NCBI RefSeq assembly: GCF_003265705.1
Contig: NW_020313157.1
Location: 1,766,773 to 1,830,772 of the forward strand
Length of the DNA: 64,000 nt
Direction: 5' to 3'
From: Callorhinus ursinus
Lineage: Eukaryota; Chordata; Mammalia; Carnivora; Otariidae
This document shows positions 11,501-21,895 of the stretch, piece by piece; position 1 is the first letter of the stretch, and the number at the start of each line of letters is the position of its first letter. Position numbers and translations under genes: made by a program. Under the pieces are notes generated by a model. That model saw nothing but the letters and a program-made list of their open reading frames with translations. It did no database searches and was not told where the DNA came from.

Positions 11501-12741
11501 AATAAACTGAAAATGAAACTTGTAAAACAACTCCATTGGTAATAGCATCAAAAGGAATAAAATAGTCGCGATTAAACTTGAGAAGTGTAAAGTATTTACA
11601 ATGAAATTATAAATCATTGTTGGAAGAAATTTAAAAAGATCTAAACAAATGAAAAGACATTCCACGTTCATGAATCAGAAGACTTAGTACCGTCAAGATG
11701 AAAGTACCCTCCAAATTGAACTACAGATTCAATACAATCCCCATTAAATTTCCAGCTGCCTTTTGTTCTCAGAAGTTGACATGCTGATCCCAAAACTCAC
11801 AGAAATATACAAGGGACCCAGAATAGCCAAAACAATCTTGAAAATGAAGAACAAAGTTGGAGTGCCAACACCCCCAATTTCAAATCTTTCTACAAAGCTA
11901 TAGTAATTAACACAGTGTGGCACTGTCTTAAGGACCAATATATAGATTGATGGTATAGAACTGAGAATTCATAAATAAAACCTTACACTTCTGATCAATG
12001 GATTTTTGACAAGAGTGTCAAGACCATTCAATGGTGAAAGAATAGCCTTTTCAACAAACAATGTTGAAACAACTGGATATTCAAATGAAAAAGAATGAAG
12101 CTCGACCTCCTTTCACCAAACTCCCCAAAATTAACTCAAAATAGATCACAGACCTAAATTTAAGAACTAAAATGATGAAACTCAGCAGAAAACATAAGAG
12201 TAAATTTTCATGACCTGCGATTAGGCATAGTCTTGTTAGATGAAATAGTAAAAGCACAAGCCGCAAAAGAAAAAATAGGTAAGTGGAAATTCACAGAAAT
12301 TAAAAATTTTGTGCTGGAACTGATATGATCATAAAAGTTCTAAGACAATCCAAAATATGGGAGAAAACATCTGAAAATGATAATCTGATAGAGGACTGGT
12401 ATCAAGAAAATAAAAAGAATTCTTACAACTCAATATTAAAAAGATAAATAACCAGTTTAAAAATGGGCAAAGAATCTGAATAGATGTTGCTCCACAGAAG
12501 ATATACAAATGACCAATAAGAATAAAAAGATTTTCAACATAATTAGTCATTTGGGAAATGCAAATCAAAACCACAATGGGATACTACTTCATACCCACTA
12601 GACTGGATAGAATAAAAAAAAATCCTAAGTGTTGGCAAAGATATGGAAAAATTGGAACCCTGTTTACTGCTAGGAATGACAATGTATAATGGTATAGCCA
12701 CTTCAGTAGTTCCTCAAATTGTTTAAAGAAAAAAGAGTCAC

Positions 12742-12913
12742 TGGGCACCTGGGTGGCTCAGATAGTTAAGCGTCTGCCTTCGGCTCAGGTCATGATGCCA
12801 GAGTCCTGGGATCGAGTCCCGCATCAGGCTCCCTGATCCTTGGGAGCCTGCTTCTCCCTCTGCCTCTCTCTCTCTCATGAATAAATAAATGAAATCTTTA
12901 AAAAAAAAAAAAA
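12742..12913 (+). mobile_element. CAN-SINE inserted in L1
   Basis: Head 'ggcacctgggtggctcag', 'cggctcaggtcatgatgcca', 'gggatcgagtcccgcatcag', CT-rich body, 'aataaataaatgaaatcttt' and A-tail. Flanked by 'aaaagagtcac' and 'aaaaagtcac', a target-site duplication. Confidence 0.95.
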
Positions 12914-13424
12914 GTCACCATGACCTAGCATTTACAATCCTAAAGATATATCCAAGAGCAATGAAAACATGAGTCCATGCAAAAATATGTACACAAATGT
13001 TCATAGCTGCTTAATTCATAAGAGCCAAAAAGCAGAAACAACATAAATACATATCAACTTAATAAATGGATAAGGTGTGGTATTATCCACACAATGGAAT
13101 ATTTTTCAGGAATAAAAAGCAATGAAGTACTGATATATACTACAACATGGGAAAATCTTGAAAACATTAGGCTAAGTGGAATAATCCAGTCATAAAAGAC
13201 CAGATATTTTATGATTCTACTTATATGAAATATACAAAATAGGGAACTCTTTAGAGACAGAAAGTAGATTAGTGACTGCCCGAGGCTGGAGGAGGTCAAA
13301 ATGGGATTTAAGTGACTGCTTAATGGGTATGAGGTTTCTTTTGGGGATGATAAAAGTTTTCTAAAATTATTATGGTGATGGTGTCCAACTATGTGGATAC
13401 ACTTAAAACTATTGGATTGTGCAC

Positions 13425-13534
13425 TTTTTTTTCATTTTTTTTTTAAGTAATCTCTACACTCAACATGGGGCTTGAACTCACAGCCATGAGATCAAGAGTT
13501 TCACGCTCTACCAAATGAGCCAACCAGGTGCCCC
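13425..13534 (-). mobile_element. short old tRNA-type CAN-SINE in L1
   Basis: Short-form element of about 110 bases: antisense head 'caaatgagccaaccaggtgc', tRNA-like middle, 'aagtaatctctacactcaac' and poly-T. A perfect 12-base duplication 'tggattgtgcac' at 13413-13424 and 13535-13546 flanks it and interrupts the L1 3' end. It lacks the CT-rich body of the longer copies. Confidence 0.92.
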
Positions 13535-13599
13535 TGGATTGTGCACCTTAAATAAGTAAAATGTATTCAACAAATATTACTTGAGGACATGCTCATAAA

Positions 13600-13705
13600 A
13601 GCTAACTTTTATTGAGTGCTTGCTATATGAAGTCACTTATATACCTGATCTTATCCAAACCTAAGAGAAACCTTATGAAGTAAAGAATGTTATCTTCACT
13701 ACCCA
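13600..13705 (-). repeat. MIR SINE, antisense
   Basis: 'ttttattgagtgcttgctat' then 'cacttatatacctgatctta' and 'aaaccttatgaagtaaagaa' follow the antisense MIR 3' half. Confidence 0.75.
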
Positions 13706-13894
13706 TAAGATGACCATGATGCCAGAATGTTCAACACAGTTACTACATAACAGCACACCCAAGTATGTCTCGATCAAAGCTCCATGCACTTAATAATAAT
13801 TGTACTTGATCTGGTTTCTTTTAGACCCTGTGTCTCACATTGGAGATAAAGGGGAATATGCACAGTTCGGCCTTTATAGAGCTCACATCTAATG

Positions 13895-14390
13895 AGAGTT
13901 TATCAGTTAGCTACAGTCACAATAATGCTACATAACAAGCCACCACAAAATTCAGTGGCTTAAAATGGCATTCATTTATGAGTACAGGCCTCTGGCTTGG
14001 CTAGAGACTGGGTGATCTGGGCTGGGCTCAGCTGGCTCTGTTTCAAATCACAGGTCTGCCTGGGCTAGCCTCATCAGAGGTTGGGTTCATGTGTGCTCCA
14101 CATGTGGGCTTAGTAACAGTGCTTGATTTGGTCTCTATTAAGATAGACTGAGCCTATGGGCCCCAATCTAAAAAAAAAAAAAAGGGGCAGCTATCCAGGC
14201 AGGCCACGACAATGGCAGAGGTACATAAGGGCAAGCCCCCCTGTGTAAGGAAATGTCTATCCTAGACTGGGTCACATTTGCTAACGTCCCATTGGCCAGA
14301 GCAAGTCACATGGCCAAGCCCAAAGACAAGGGGTGAAGACGTCCACTCTGCTCATTAATCCATGGCAGGGATGGATGCATAATACAGGGA
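13895..14390 (+). repeat. ancient interspersed repeat, family B (copy 1)
   Basis: 'aatgctacataacaagccac' and 'ttcagtggcttaaaatggca' at the left, 'tggccagagcaagtcacatg' and 'gacaaggggtgaagacgtcc' at the right: a widespread eutherian repeat I recognise but cannot name with certainty. A second copy lies at 38125-39375. A-run at 14170-14183. Confidence 0.6.
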
Positions 14391-14884
14391 GTAAAGCATT
14401 ATGGTCAATATACCACAAGGAGAGATATAAATGCCTCAAATAAAAATCCACAGTGTCTTCCATCTTCTGGTGTTTTCCATCTATAAATAGATGGTTGAAA
14501 ATATCTACTCTAACATAAAGGTTGGGAGAATCAAATAAAATGCTGATGAGGGAGGTTCTTTGAGTAGATCTCCTTGCAAAATGAAGAATTACTATTATTA
14601 GTTACCCCAAACCTCCAAATTATTGGAAAGGTCACCTTGTAGAGCTATTCAAGCAAAAGTGGAAGTACATGGATAAATGTGCATAGAATAACCACAGTCT
14701 ATGTCACCCAAGAAATTCCTTTTGAAAACAGCCAAATTAAGAAACTAGGAGAGATTTTAAATTATTGTTATTATTTTGAACTTCTGCTCTTTTGCTACAC
14801 TCCTGAAAGTCCCAGATTAGATTCTTTTACTAGACTCTCTGACCTTCTCTGAGAGAATAGTACCTCCAGAGATTTCTAATTTCT
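14391..14884. other. unique noncoding DNA
   Basis: AT-rich sequence with no recognised repeat or gene. Confidence 0.35.
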
Positions 14885-14912
14885 TTGTTTTTTCAAGATT
14901 TTATCTATCTAT

Positions 14913-14959
<47 letters not shown>

Positions 14960-15092
14960 TGTATGAGCTAGGGGGAGGAGCAGAGAGACAAGCAGAAGCC
15001 TGGAGCAGGGCTTAATTTCACAACCCTGAGATCATGACCTGAGCTGAAATCAAGAGTCGAATGCTTAACCTATTAAGCCACCCAAGTGCCCC
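14885..15092 (-). mobile_element. CAN-SINE with expanded (GA)n
   Basis: Antisense copy with head 'taagccacccaagtgcccc', B-box region 'gatcatgacctgagctgaaa' and T-rich end. Perfect 15-base duplication 'agatttctaatttct' at 14870-14884 and 15093-15107. The internal CT track has become a (GA)n microsatellite at about 14914-14956. Confidence 0.95.
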
Positions 15093-15274
15093 AGATTTCT
15101 AATTTCTAATGGGCAAAAAAAGAAAACAGTTGTAATCTCAGGAGTTGAGTTTTCTGTCACTAACACAACTCCCTAAAGCCAGAATGAATTCCTTAGAGCA
15201 TTCCAATGTCAAGGGAAGCGCCATATTGGAAGACAGCAAATCCAAGCTCCAGTGCTGGGAGGCAAAATACTCAG

Positions 15275-15378
15275 GGATTATGGGCATGGACTTCTGGACG
15301 GCAGAATGCCTAGGTTTGAATCCAGGATCTGGATCACTGATACATTACTGAGCTTCCTTGGACCTGTTTCTTCATATG
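15275..15378 (+). repeat. MIR SINE, left part
   Basis: 'gcctaggtttgaatccagga' and 'gagcttccttggacctgttt' then 'cttcatatgaaa' match sense MIR up to the 'cctcatctgtaaaatggg' point, where a purine tract interrupts it. Confidence 0.8.
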
Positions 15379-15557
15379 AAAAAAAAAGGGGGAAGAAGAA
15401 AGAAGAAGAAGAAGAAAGAAGAAAGAAGAAGAAGAAGAAGAAGAAAGAAGAAGGGAGAAGGAAGAAGAAGAAAGAAGAAGGAAGAAGAAGAAGGAAGAAG
15501 AAGGAAGAGGAAGAAGGAAGAGGAAGAAGGAAGAGGAAGAGGAAGAAGAAGAAGAAG
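15379..15557 (+). repeat. (GAA/GGAA)n purine tract inside a MIR
   Basis: About 180 bases of uninterrupted purine on the + strand, made of 'gaagaa', 'gaaagaa' and 'ggaagag' units. It starts at the A/G-rich 'gtaaaatgggga' position of a MIR, from which it probably expanded. It produces long Lys/Glu/Arg open frames on + and Phe/Ser/Leu frames on -, which are artefacts. Confidence 0.95.
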
Positions 15558-15665
15558 CTTACAATAGCATCCACCTCAGAGGATTCATTCAAAACTTAAA
15601 TAAGACGACATATGTGCAGTGTATAAGGTAATCCCTGGTATGTAATAATCACTAAATTAATGTCC
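15558..15665 (+). repeat. MIR SINE, right part
   Basis: Resumes the same MIR after the purine tract: 'atccacctcagaggattcat', then 'cctggtatgtaataatcac' corresponding to 'cctggcacatagtaagcgc'. Confidence 0.7.
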
Positions 15666-15699
15666 AATATCATTGGCAATTTAAATGTACTATGATTAT

Positions 15700-15855
15700 T
15701 CCTGCTCTGCCTACTTCATGAGATTTTTATGAGGAGCAAATGAAAGAATTATTAGAAAGTTGCTTTATAAGCTGTGAAGAACTAGACAAACACAGCTATG
15801 TTGTTACAGTTCTTAAGTGGCTTTGGCACATTGCATTACTCAATAAATATGTGTT
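15700..15855 (+). repeat. MIR/MIR3-like fragment and L2-like tail
   Basis: 'ctacttcatgagatttttat', 'gaggagcaaatgaaag' and 'gctttataagctgtgaagaa' resemble MIR3 or MIRc. 'actcaataaatatgtgttaa' after it resembles an L2 tail. Confidence 0.55.
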
Positions 15856-15859
15856 AAAG

Positions 15860-16379
15860 GAACAATGAGGCAGTGAATGAAATCAAACCCCTTTCCTCTG
15901 CTGTTTGCTTTGGGTCAGTCAAAAGAAGCCCTGATAACAAGCATTCCTACTTGCTGCTGTGGGTTTCTAATGCAGACATAGGCATCTCAAAGACTCCCAA
16001 CCTAAGCACAATGCCTGCTTTCTTGAGGAACTCATCATAGAGAAGTCAAGGCCTTTAGCCTTCATGCTTTGACCTAGAAGAGACAGCATAGAGATTATTT
16101 TTGTGGAAAATAAGAAAGGTCACATTTCACAATTCCAATACCGAGCACTGGCAAAAGAAAGAGATCCATGAAATGGACTTTTCCACTTAGAGAAGCATAA
16201 TAACTCATAAGAGTTTGCATGATACATTGGTATCCCCTTGAACAAGATATTCCAAGTTTGAGATGCACCATAAATAACCTTCAGTGTGGGGCATGTCTAG
16301 TGAAATGTTCCTATCCTTGAGTAGGCATGGACAATATACAAAAGGGACAGAGGTAAGTTATGGCAGGGAACACATTTAG
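15860..16379. other. unique noncoding DNA
   Basis: No repeat, exon or RNA recognised. Confidence 0.35.
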
Positions 16380-16740
16380 TAATCTAATCACCCAGTGGAC
16401 ACCCACAATTTACAGTTTAATCGTCCACAAGGTATAGTTTCTCTGTAACTGAATTAGATTTTGAAATAAGGCAAACCCGATTTATAGTGCTGTCTAAAAC
16501 ACGCACACAATAGGCTATGTTTTCTTGTTTCTAACAGTAACCTAATGGTTAGTGTTAATGCATTACCAGGGAATGAAACAAAATGAATAAATGTTAGCTA
16601 TTTAGGGTTCACTGCACAAAGAGACTGCATACGCTAAACATTAGAGAAGCAGGAAAAGCTATCCTTCTCATTTATGTTCACTTAAGGCAGATGTACTATT
16701 TTACTTTAATCTGCTCCAGGCTTATTCAACTAAACACAAT
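16380..16740. other. candidate conserved noncoding element
   Basis: Repeat-free, AT-rich, balanced-strand block with words such as 'cagtttaatcg', 'gtgttaatgcattacc' and 'actttaatctgctcc'. No simple repeat content. Status as a conserved element is inference only. Confidence 0.25.
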
Positions 16741-16744
16741 TTGA

Positions 16745-16850
16745 AGTATATTCATTCATTCAACCAACAGACATGTGAGCACTCTTTGCCTACTGCTGTG
16801 TTTTGTGCTCAAGGCACTGAGATGTGTGCTAGTTATAGGACCTTATGTTC
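16745..16850 (-). repeat. L2 LINE fragment, antisense
   Basis: 'attcattcattcaaccaaca', 'gagcactctttgcctactgc' and 'gctcaaggcactgagatgtg' fit the antisense L2 tail. Confidence 0.65.
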
Positions 16851-16955
16851 AGCGTCCACCAATCTAAGCCTCAGCTCTCACATCTGCAAGGTAGAGACCT
16901 TCTAAGAGGAGCTCCTGTTACCACTATGGTAAGTCACTTAGTGCAATGTATATTA

Positions 16956-16977
16956 CATCATCATCATCATCATCACT
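16956..16977. repeat. (ATC)n microsatellite
   Basis: Seven ATC/TCA units. Confidence 0.8.
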
Positions 16978-16980
16978 ATT

Positions 16981-18142
16981 GATTTCATCATTTTCTTGCC
17001 CACAAAGATTTTACAGTTTTAGAGAGATGACAAACCAAAACTATTACTAACCAATGTGATAAATGTTGACATACTACATCTGTCATTACTGTCATTACTG
17101 TTACCGCAGTAATGCTATGGAATAAACATCAGCTGTAAGGGTTTAGTACTCACACACCTGAGGTCGGCCAGGGGCTCTGCCTTCTCACCTGGGTTCCCCA
17201 GAAAGCGTGTCACAGTGTGGACACTATGGGATTCCTCCTGACTTCCAACAAGGAGGTCAACACTGATTGAGTCTTTGGTACCCCATCTAAAACTGATACA
17301 ACCTGTCTTAGCGGTCAAGTCCTCAGTGTTTCAGCCCTTCAGTGACTTGGGTGAAACCAAGCCATTTTCTCAGATGTTAGGATCAAGGTGTACAGTGAGT
17401 TTCTCTGAGATGCTTTGTCTTCACACCTTGCGTCTTTAGAGGCCACAAGAAAAGACAGTGAGTTTATCTGTAAATTCTTACACAGCTGAGCTGACAGCAT
17501 TCCTCACAGCTCCTTATAGAATGTGGCTTTTAAAGGAATCAAAGATCTGGAAATTTCCATATCAACCAGTGTCAGGTTTTAAAACGTTAAAAGAGGCTTC
17601 CTTTGTAGACCAGCAACCTCCCTGGGAACACAGTGGCAGCAAGCTGGGGAATTTAGGGGAAAAAAGCCCAGATTAGCTCAGGTGGGGAAAGCACCATTTT
17701 ACATCAAAAGTAGCAGGAATGAAACAAGGGTAAGTTCCACCAACCCCTACAGCTTAAAGGGCAAGAAGAGCTCTTAAAGCCTGCTTCATCTCATCTGTTC
17801 TAAATCCCTGCCTCATTTCCTCCCCTCCTCATCTTGCTCCTTCTCTCTCCTGCCTCCCTCCAAGGTTACCGAGGAACAATCCAAAAGGGGGGTGTATAAT
17901 TTAGGATACTTTTGGCCTGGAGGAACAATAAAATTAACTCCATAAAATGGCTTAGGCAAGCAAAAAACTTATTATGACATACCAGAAATCCAGAGGTAAA
18001 TTGATTCAGGGTTGGTCAGTTCAACTACAGAGAATCTTTGAGTTCTTCCCTAAAAACCAGGAAAAAACTTTCCCTATACCTTCACCCAGAAGACTTTTCC
18101 TCACTTCTCACTGGCCAGAATAAAGTCACACCCACCATTCTT
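16981..18142. other. unique noncoding DNA
   Basis: No repeat family recognised. A small inverted repeat 'cattact…agtaatg' occurs near 17083-17114. The last 17 bases (18126-18142) are the left target-site duplicate of the L1 that follows. Confidence 0.4.
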
Positions 18143-18739
18143 TTTTTTTATTTTAATTTTTTATTGTTATGTTAATCACCATATATTACATCATTCGTTT
18201 TTGGTGCAGTGTTCCATGATTCATTGTTTGTTCATAACACCCAGTGCTCCATGCAAAACGTGCCCTCCTCAATACCCATCACCAGGCTAACCCATCCCCC
18301 TACCCCCCTCCCCTCTAGAACCCTCAGTTTGTTTTTCAGAGTCCATCATCTCTCATGGTTCGTCTCCCCCTCTGACATACTCCCCTTTTCTTCCTCTCCT
18401 GTTATCTTCTTCTTTTCCTTTTTTCTTAAAATATGTTGCGTTATTTGTTTCAGAAGTACAGATCTGTGATTCAACAGTCTTGCACAATTCACAGCACTCA
18501 CCGTAGCACATACCCTCCCCAATGTCTATCACCCAGCCACCCCATCCCTCCCACCCCCAACCACTCCAGTAACACTCAGTTTATTTCCTGAGATTAAGAA
18601 TTCCCCATATCAGTGAGGTCATGTGATACATGTCTTTCTCTGATTGACTTATTTCACTCAGCATAACACCCTCCAGTTCCATCCACGTCGTTGCAAATGG
18701 CAAGATCTCATTCCTTTTGATGGCTGCATAATATTCCAT
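18143..18739 (-). mobile_element. young 5'-truncated L1 (3' UTR), antisense
   Basis: About 600 bases of carnivore L1 3' UTR in antisense: T-rich start, 'gttaatcaccatatattaca', 'gtgttccatgattcattg', 'aacacccagtgctccatgc', 'gtttgtttttcagagtccat', and 'atttcactcagcataacacc' at the 5'-truncated end. A perfect 17-base duplication, 'tcacacccaccattctt', lies at 18126-18142 and 18740-18756. The perfect duplication and clean tail mark a recent insertion. Confidence 0.96.
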
Positions 18740-19014
18740 TCACACCCACCATTCTTACTACTTAATACTAGCATGTAGTACAAGGATTGCCTTAGAGACT
18801 AACCAAGATACAGCCTCTGGGGTGGGGCAATGTCCTGCCTCCATTGAAGAACATAACCGCTCAGTATTCTAAAGCAACTAGAATTCTGCAGATGAACAAG
18901 GTGGGGGGTAACAGTTGGGCAGATAGCTAAACTCATCTTCCAAAAAGAGTATCATTAAAGTCTGGGAATTCAGACCAGAGGGAATCAGGGGAATGTCTTT
19001 AGATAACTAACCAC

Positions 19015-19215
19015 TGGTTCTCTTGAAGCCACACGACCTGGGTTAAAAATCCAGATTCTGATATTTGTGGACTGTGGGACCTTAGACAATATGTCTAAGC
19101 TTCCATTTCCTAATCCATGAAATGGGTCAATAATGCCTTACTCACCTGGTTGTTGTGAGGATTAAATGATGAAAAGCCCCTAGGATACTGGCATCTAAGT
19201 ACTGATTATTAGCTG
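19015..19215 (+). repeat. MIR SINE, sense
   Basis: 'cacgacctgggttaaaaatc', 'taagcttccatttcctaat', 'ccatgaaatgggtcaataat' and 'gttgttgtgaggattaaatg' give nearly the whole MIR in order. Confidence 0.88.
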
Positions 19216-19274
19216 AGAGGTCCCACATGCCCTTCTTCCACTCTTCTTTAGTGACAAGTGCTCATTATCATGGG

Positions 19275-19515
19275 AAAAGGCAATGTCTGGAATCAAGCAG
19301 GTCTGGGCTCAATAACTGGCCCTGCCAAGTACCAGCCACATAGTCACAACCAACTGCTGAAATTCTCTAAGCTTTAGAGCACCCATCTGTAAGATGGGTG
19401 TAATACTATTACTAGCCTCATAGAAGGTGGTTGTGAGAAGTGAGCAAGATATTGGTAATAAAAGGTTTAGCAGGTGCCTTATCTTGAATAATCACTCAAT
19501 CAATAATAGTTGTTA
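19275..19515 (+). repeat. MIR SINE, sense
   Basis: 'gcaggtctgggctcaataac', 'aagctttagagcacccatct', 'gtaagatgggtgtaatacta' and 'ggtggttgtgagaagtgagc', ending near 'caatcaataatagttg'. Confidence 0.85.
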
Positions 19516-19734
19516 CTATTATTATCATGATTGTTGCTATAGTCATCATCATCATTCCGCTGAAGGTTTCCAACCTGCCAGGTACTAGGTCCCTGAGACA
19601 CGCATGGACATCCAGATTGACAGCAATCTTTCTCAGAAAGCAAATCTGATTGCTTAACCATCTTTTGAGGCATTCTCATGTTCCTGATAGTTAAGACCAA
19701 AACAATCCTTAGGCCTTTGATGGGCCCTGTTAAA

Positions 19735-19925
19735 TTTGGCTCCAGCTTACCTCCCTGGTTTCATCTCACACCAAGCTTCATTGGCCGTCTTTTAGTCTCT
19801 CTAACCTGCCATTCCTCCTCCAGCCACAGGGCCTTTGCCCATGCTGTTCCTCTCACCTGAACTTTCCCTATTTGTTTAGTTAATGTCTCCTTCTCTTGCT
19901 TCAAATCTCACTCTGTCTCTTTATT
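19735..19925 (+). repeat. L2 LINE fragment, sense
   Basis: 'ctccagccacagggcctttg', 'cccatgctgttcctctcacc' and 'cttgcttcaaatctcactct' match the L2 segment upstream of its 3' end. Confidence 0.8.
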
Positions 19926-19929
19926 ATAT

Positions 19930-20027
19930 AACAACCATTATTGACTGAGTGCTTATTCAAGATTAGGCACCCACTAAGCCTTTTATTAGCAGTATCTTGA
20001 TCAATTCTCACAACCACCTTCTATGAG
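19930..20027 (-). repeat. MIR SINE, antisense, cut by a SINE
   Basis: 'ccattattgactgagtgctt', 'ttattagcagtatcttgatc' and 'ctcacaaccaccttctatga' fit antisense MIR, which stops abruptly where the SINE at 20028 begins. Confidence 0.75.
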
Positions 20028-20200
20028 ACTTTGACAGAGAGAGACACAGCGAGAGAGGGAACACAAGCAGGGAGAGTGGGAGAAGGAGAAGCAGGCTTCC
20101 CGTGGAGGAGGGAGCCCAATGGGGGGCTCGATCCCAGGACCCTGGGATCATGACCTGAGCCGAAGGCAGACACTTAACAACTGAGCCACCCAGGCGCCCC
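20028..20200 (-). mobile_element. CAN-SINE lacking its 3' tail
   Basis: Antisense body and head are well preserved, from 'gacagagagagacacagcg' to 'gagccacccaggcgcccc'. The poly-T and 'aaagattttatttattt' 3' end found in the other long copies is absent, and no target-site duplication was found at 20018-20030 or 20200-20215. Either a deletion removed the tail with one flank, or integration was atypical. Confidence 0.93.
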
Positions 20201-20291
20201 CACGTGATTGCTTTAAAGCTTAGAGCAAACCCCAGACAGTGACAGATTCCTCTGGAATATTTTCTCAGTGGACAGCAGATACCCTGAGTTA

Positions 20292-20560
20292 TTAAGAGCA
20301 TGCATTATGGATCAAGACTGGATGGGTATAGATGTTGGCCTCACCACTTACTAGCTGTATGAGCTTGGACAACTTAACTTAACCTCTCCATGCCTCAGTT
20401 TCCTCATTTGTACGATGTAGATAATAATAAGAACACTGATACGTACCCGATAGGGTTAGTATGAAAATTAAATGAGTTACTATTACCAAAGTATTTAGAA
20501 TAACATCAGGCATAGAGTAAGTGCTATGTAAGTGTTTACTAAATCAAATTAATAAACTGT
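20292..20560 (+). repeat. MIR SINE, sense, near full length
   Basis: 'cttactagctgtatgagctt', 'ctctccatgcctcagtttcc', 'tcatttgtacgatgtagata', 'aaaattaaatgagttacta' and 'catcaggcatagagtaagtg'. About 260 bases, close to the family's usual length. Confidence 0.92.
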
Positions 20561-20579
20561 CCTGCGCCTCTAGAGAATC

Positions 20580-20765
20580 TATCTTAGTCTGTAATTATGC
20601 ACTCATTACTGTAATAATTTGATTACTCACTGTCTCTCCTTCCAGATCAAATGCCACAGGAGTCCAGGGGCATATCTCTTTATGCTCCCACTGTACCCCA
20701 GCTCCAGACACAAGACCTGGTGAGGATGGGTGCACAATAAATATGTATTTGATTAATGAAGGAAA
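20580..20765 (+). repeat. L2 LINE 3' end, sense
   Basis: 'ctccttccagatcaaatgcc' and 'ctccagacacaagacctggt' then 'gtgcacaataaatatgtatt' and 'gattaatgaagg' follow L2 to its tail. Confidence 0.65.
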
Positions 20766-21411
20766 CTTAACATATAGTGTAAGTCAATATTTTCCTTGCT
20801 TCTGCCAAGATAGGTCTCCAATCCTTTTTGACCCTCTCAAGTCTTACAAGCAGCACCAAGAGCCCTGCCTTGCCTGATGTGCTAATGCAACAGTTGCCAA
20901 CAAGCCCAGCAAATGCCGGGTCTCCCCAGGGACAGAGAGCCGGTAATGGGCTCCATATTGTTTCAGATGTTCCGGACCATGAAGTGATCATGTCTGAGAT
21001 AATGTCAGCATGGTTAACCCCAAATTCCTTCACTCACTCTATCACACAGAACTCTTTAAAACATCCTGCCCACCAACGCTCCCAACCACAACAAATGCAG
21101 GAATACAAGCCTTAATCAGAGAAGAAAAGATTAATTGGAGAGTTGCCCTGAGAGCACCCATGTGCCAGGCCTGCCATGCTTATAATACTGGCAATTAGGG
21201 CAGGATTGTGGCTTGTGTTATCACAGCAACAGCAGCCCAGCAAAGTCTCCTCACCCTGTTTCAGCCCTCAGCCTTTGAGGCTGGAAAGCAGACAGATAAA
21301 GGGAACCTATCAAGAACACTGGCAGAAGGTGGTGGTCATCCCCACCTCCAACACAGAATGCAGTGGAAGCAACAGAAAAAAAGCATGGATGCCAAGCCTC
21401 ACTCCACTTAC
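20766..21411. other. unique noncoding DNA
   Basis: No repeat recognised. Overlapping opposite-strand frames of 88-95 codons at 20767-21115 have no recognisable domain. Confidence 0.35.
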
Positions 21412-21490
21412 ACGGTGTGACACTGGGCTACCTGATCCATAATCTGGGGCCTCAGTTTCCTCATCTGTAAAGTGGCAGACCAGTTATCAC
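21412..21490 (+). repeat. MIR SINE core, sense
   Basis: 'gtgacactgggctacctgat' and 'ggggcctcagtttcctcatc' then 'tgtaaagtggcagacc'. Confidence 0.8.
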
Positions 21491-21599
21491 ATAACCCTTG
21501 ACTCTAAACTCATATGTCTCAGAAAAGACCTTTCCTGGAAGTTTATCATCTCTCATATGCATCTGCAGATACCTGTGTGTTTCATCTGTCCAGCATATA

Positions 21600-21684
21600 G
21601 TTCTCGAAAGCCAATGGTGTGCCAGGAGCTTTCTCAGGTTCTGAAGATGCCTTGGTTGCTAAACAAGATCACTGCCCTCCAGTG
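21600..21684 (-). repeat. L2 LINE fragment, antisense
   Basis: 'ggtgtgccaggagctttctc', 'aggttctgaagatgccttgg' and 'taaacaagatcactgccctc' match antisense L2. Confidence 0.65.
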
Positions 21685-21687
21685 CAT

Positions 21688-21895
21688 CAGCTGTGGAGTC
21701 AAACAAGTCTGAGTCAGAGACCTGAAGCCTCTTGGTCAAGTGCCTTGATCTATTAGGTGCTCACCTGCAACCAAGGGCAATAATACCTGCTCTCAGGGCC
21801 ATTGTGAAGAATAAAGGAGATGACATATTTAAGAAAACTGATTAAAGGACCCAATACGCTGAAGCAGCTTCATAAATGGGAGCTGCTAGTTTAAG
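21688..21895 (+). repeat. MIR SINE, sense, degraded
   Basis: 'tgtggagtcaaacaagtctg', 'caagtgccttgatctattag', 'gcaataatacctgctctcag' and 'ccattgtgaagaataaagga' in MIR order. Confidence 0.7.

Larger units (their letters stand above)
11030..13560 (+). mobile_element. L1 LINE, 5'-truncated, sense
   Basis: About 2.2 kb of L1 after removing two SINEs (12742-12913 and 13425-13534). It begins in the reverse-transcriptase part of ORF2 ('agaaaaagcatttgacagaa', 'acatcatactcaacggtc'), continues through 'caatacaatccccattaaa' and 'ggaaatgcaaatcaaaacca', and reaches the 3' UTR ('agagacagaaagtagattag', 'actattggattgtgcac'). Many stops and indels show it is long dead. Confidence 0.93.

Noticed and set aside
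12742..12850. tRNA-Lys-like A and B boxes as tRNA genes
   Set aside because: All such heads are part of CAN-SINEs with CT-rich bodies, A-tails and target duplicates.
15252..15599. 115-codon Lys/Glu frame and its antisense Phe/Ser/Leu frame
   Set aside because: Produced entirely by the (GAA)n tract inside a MIR.
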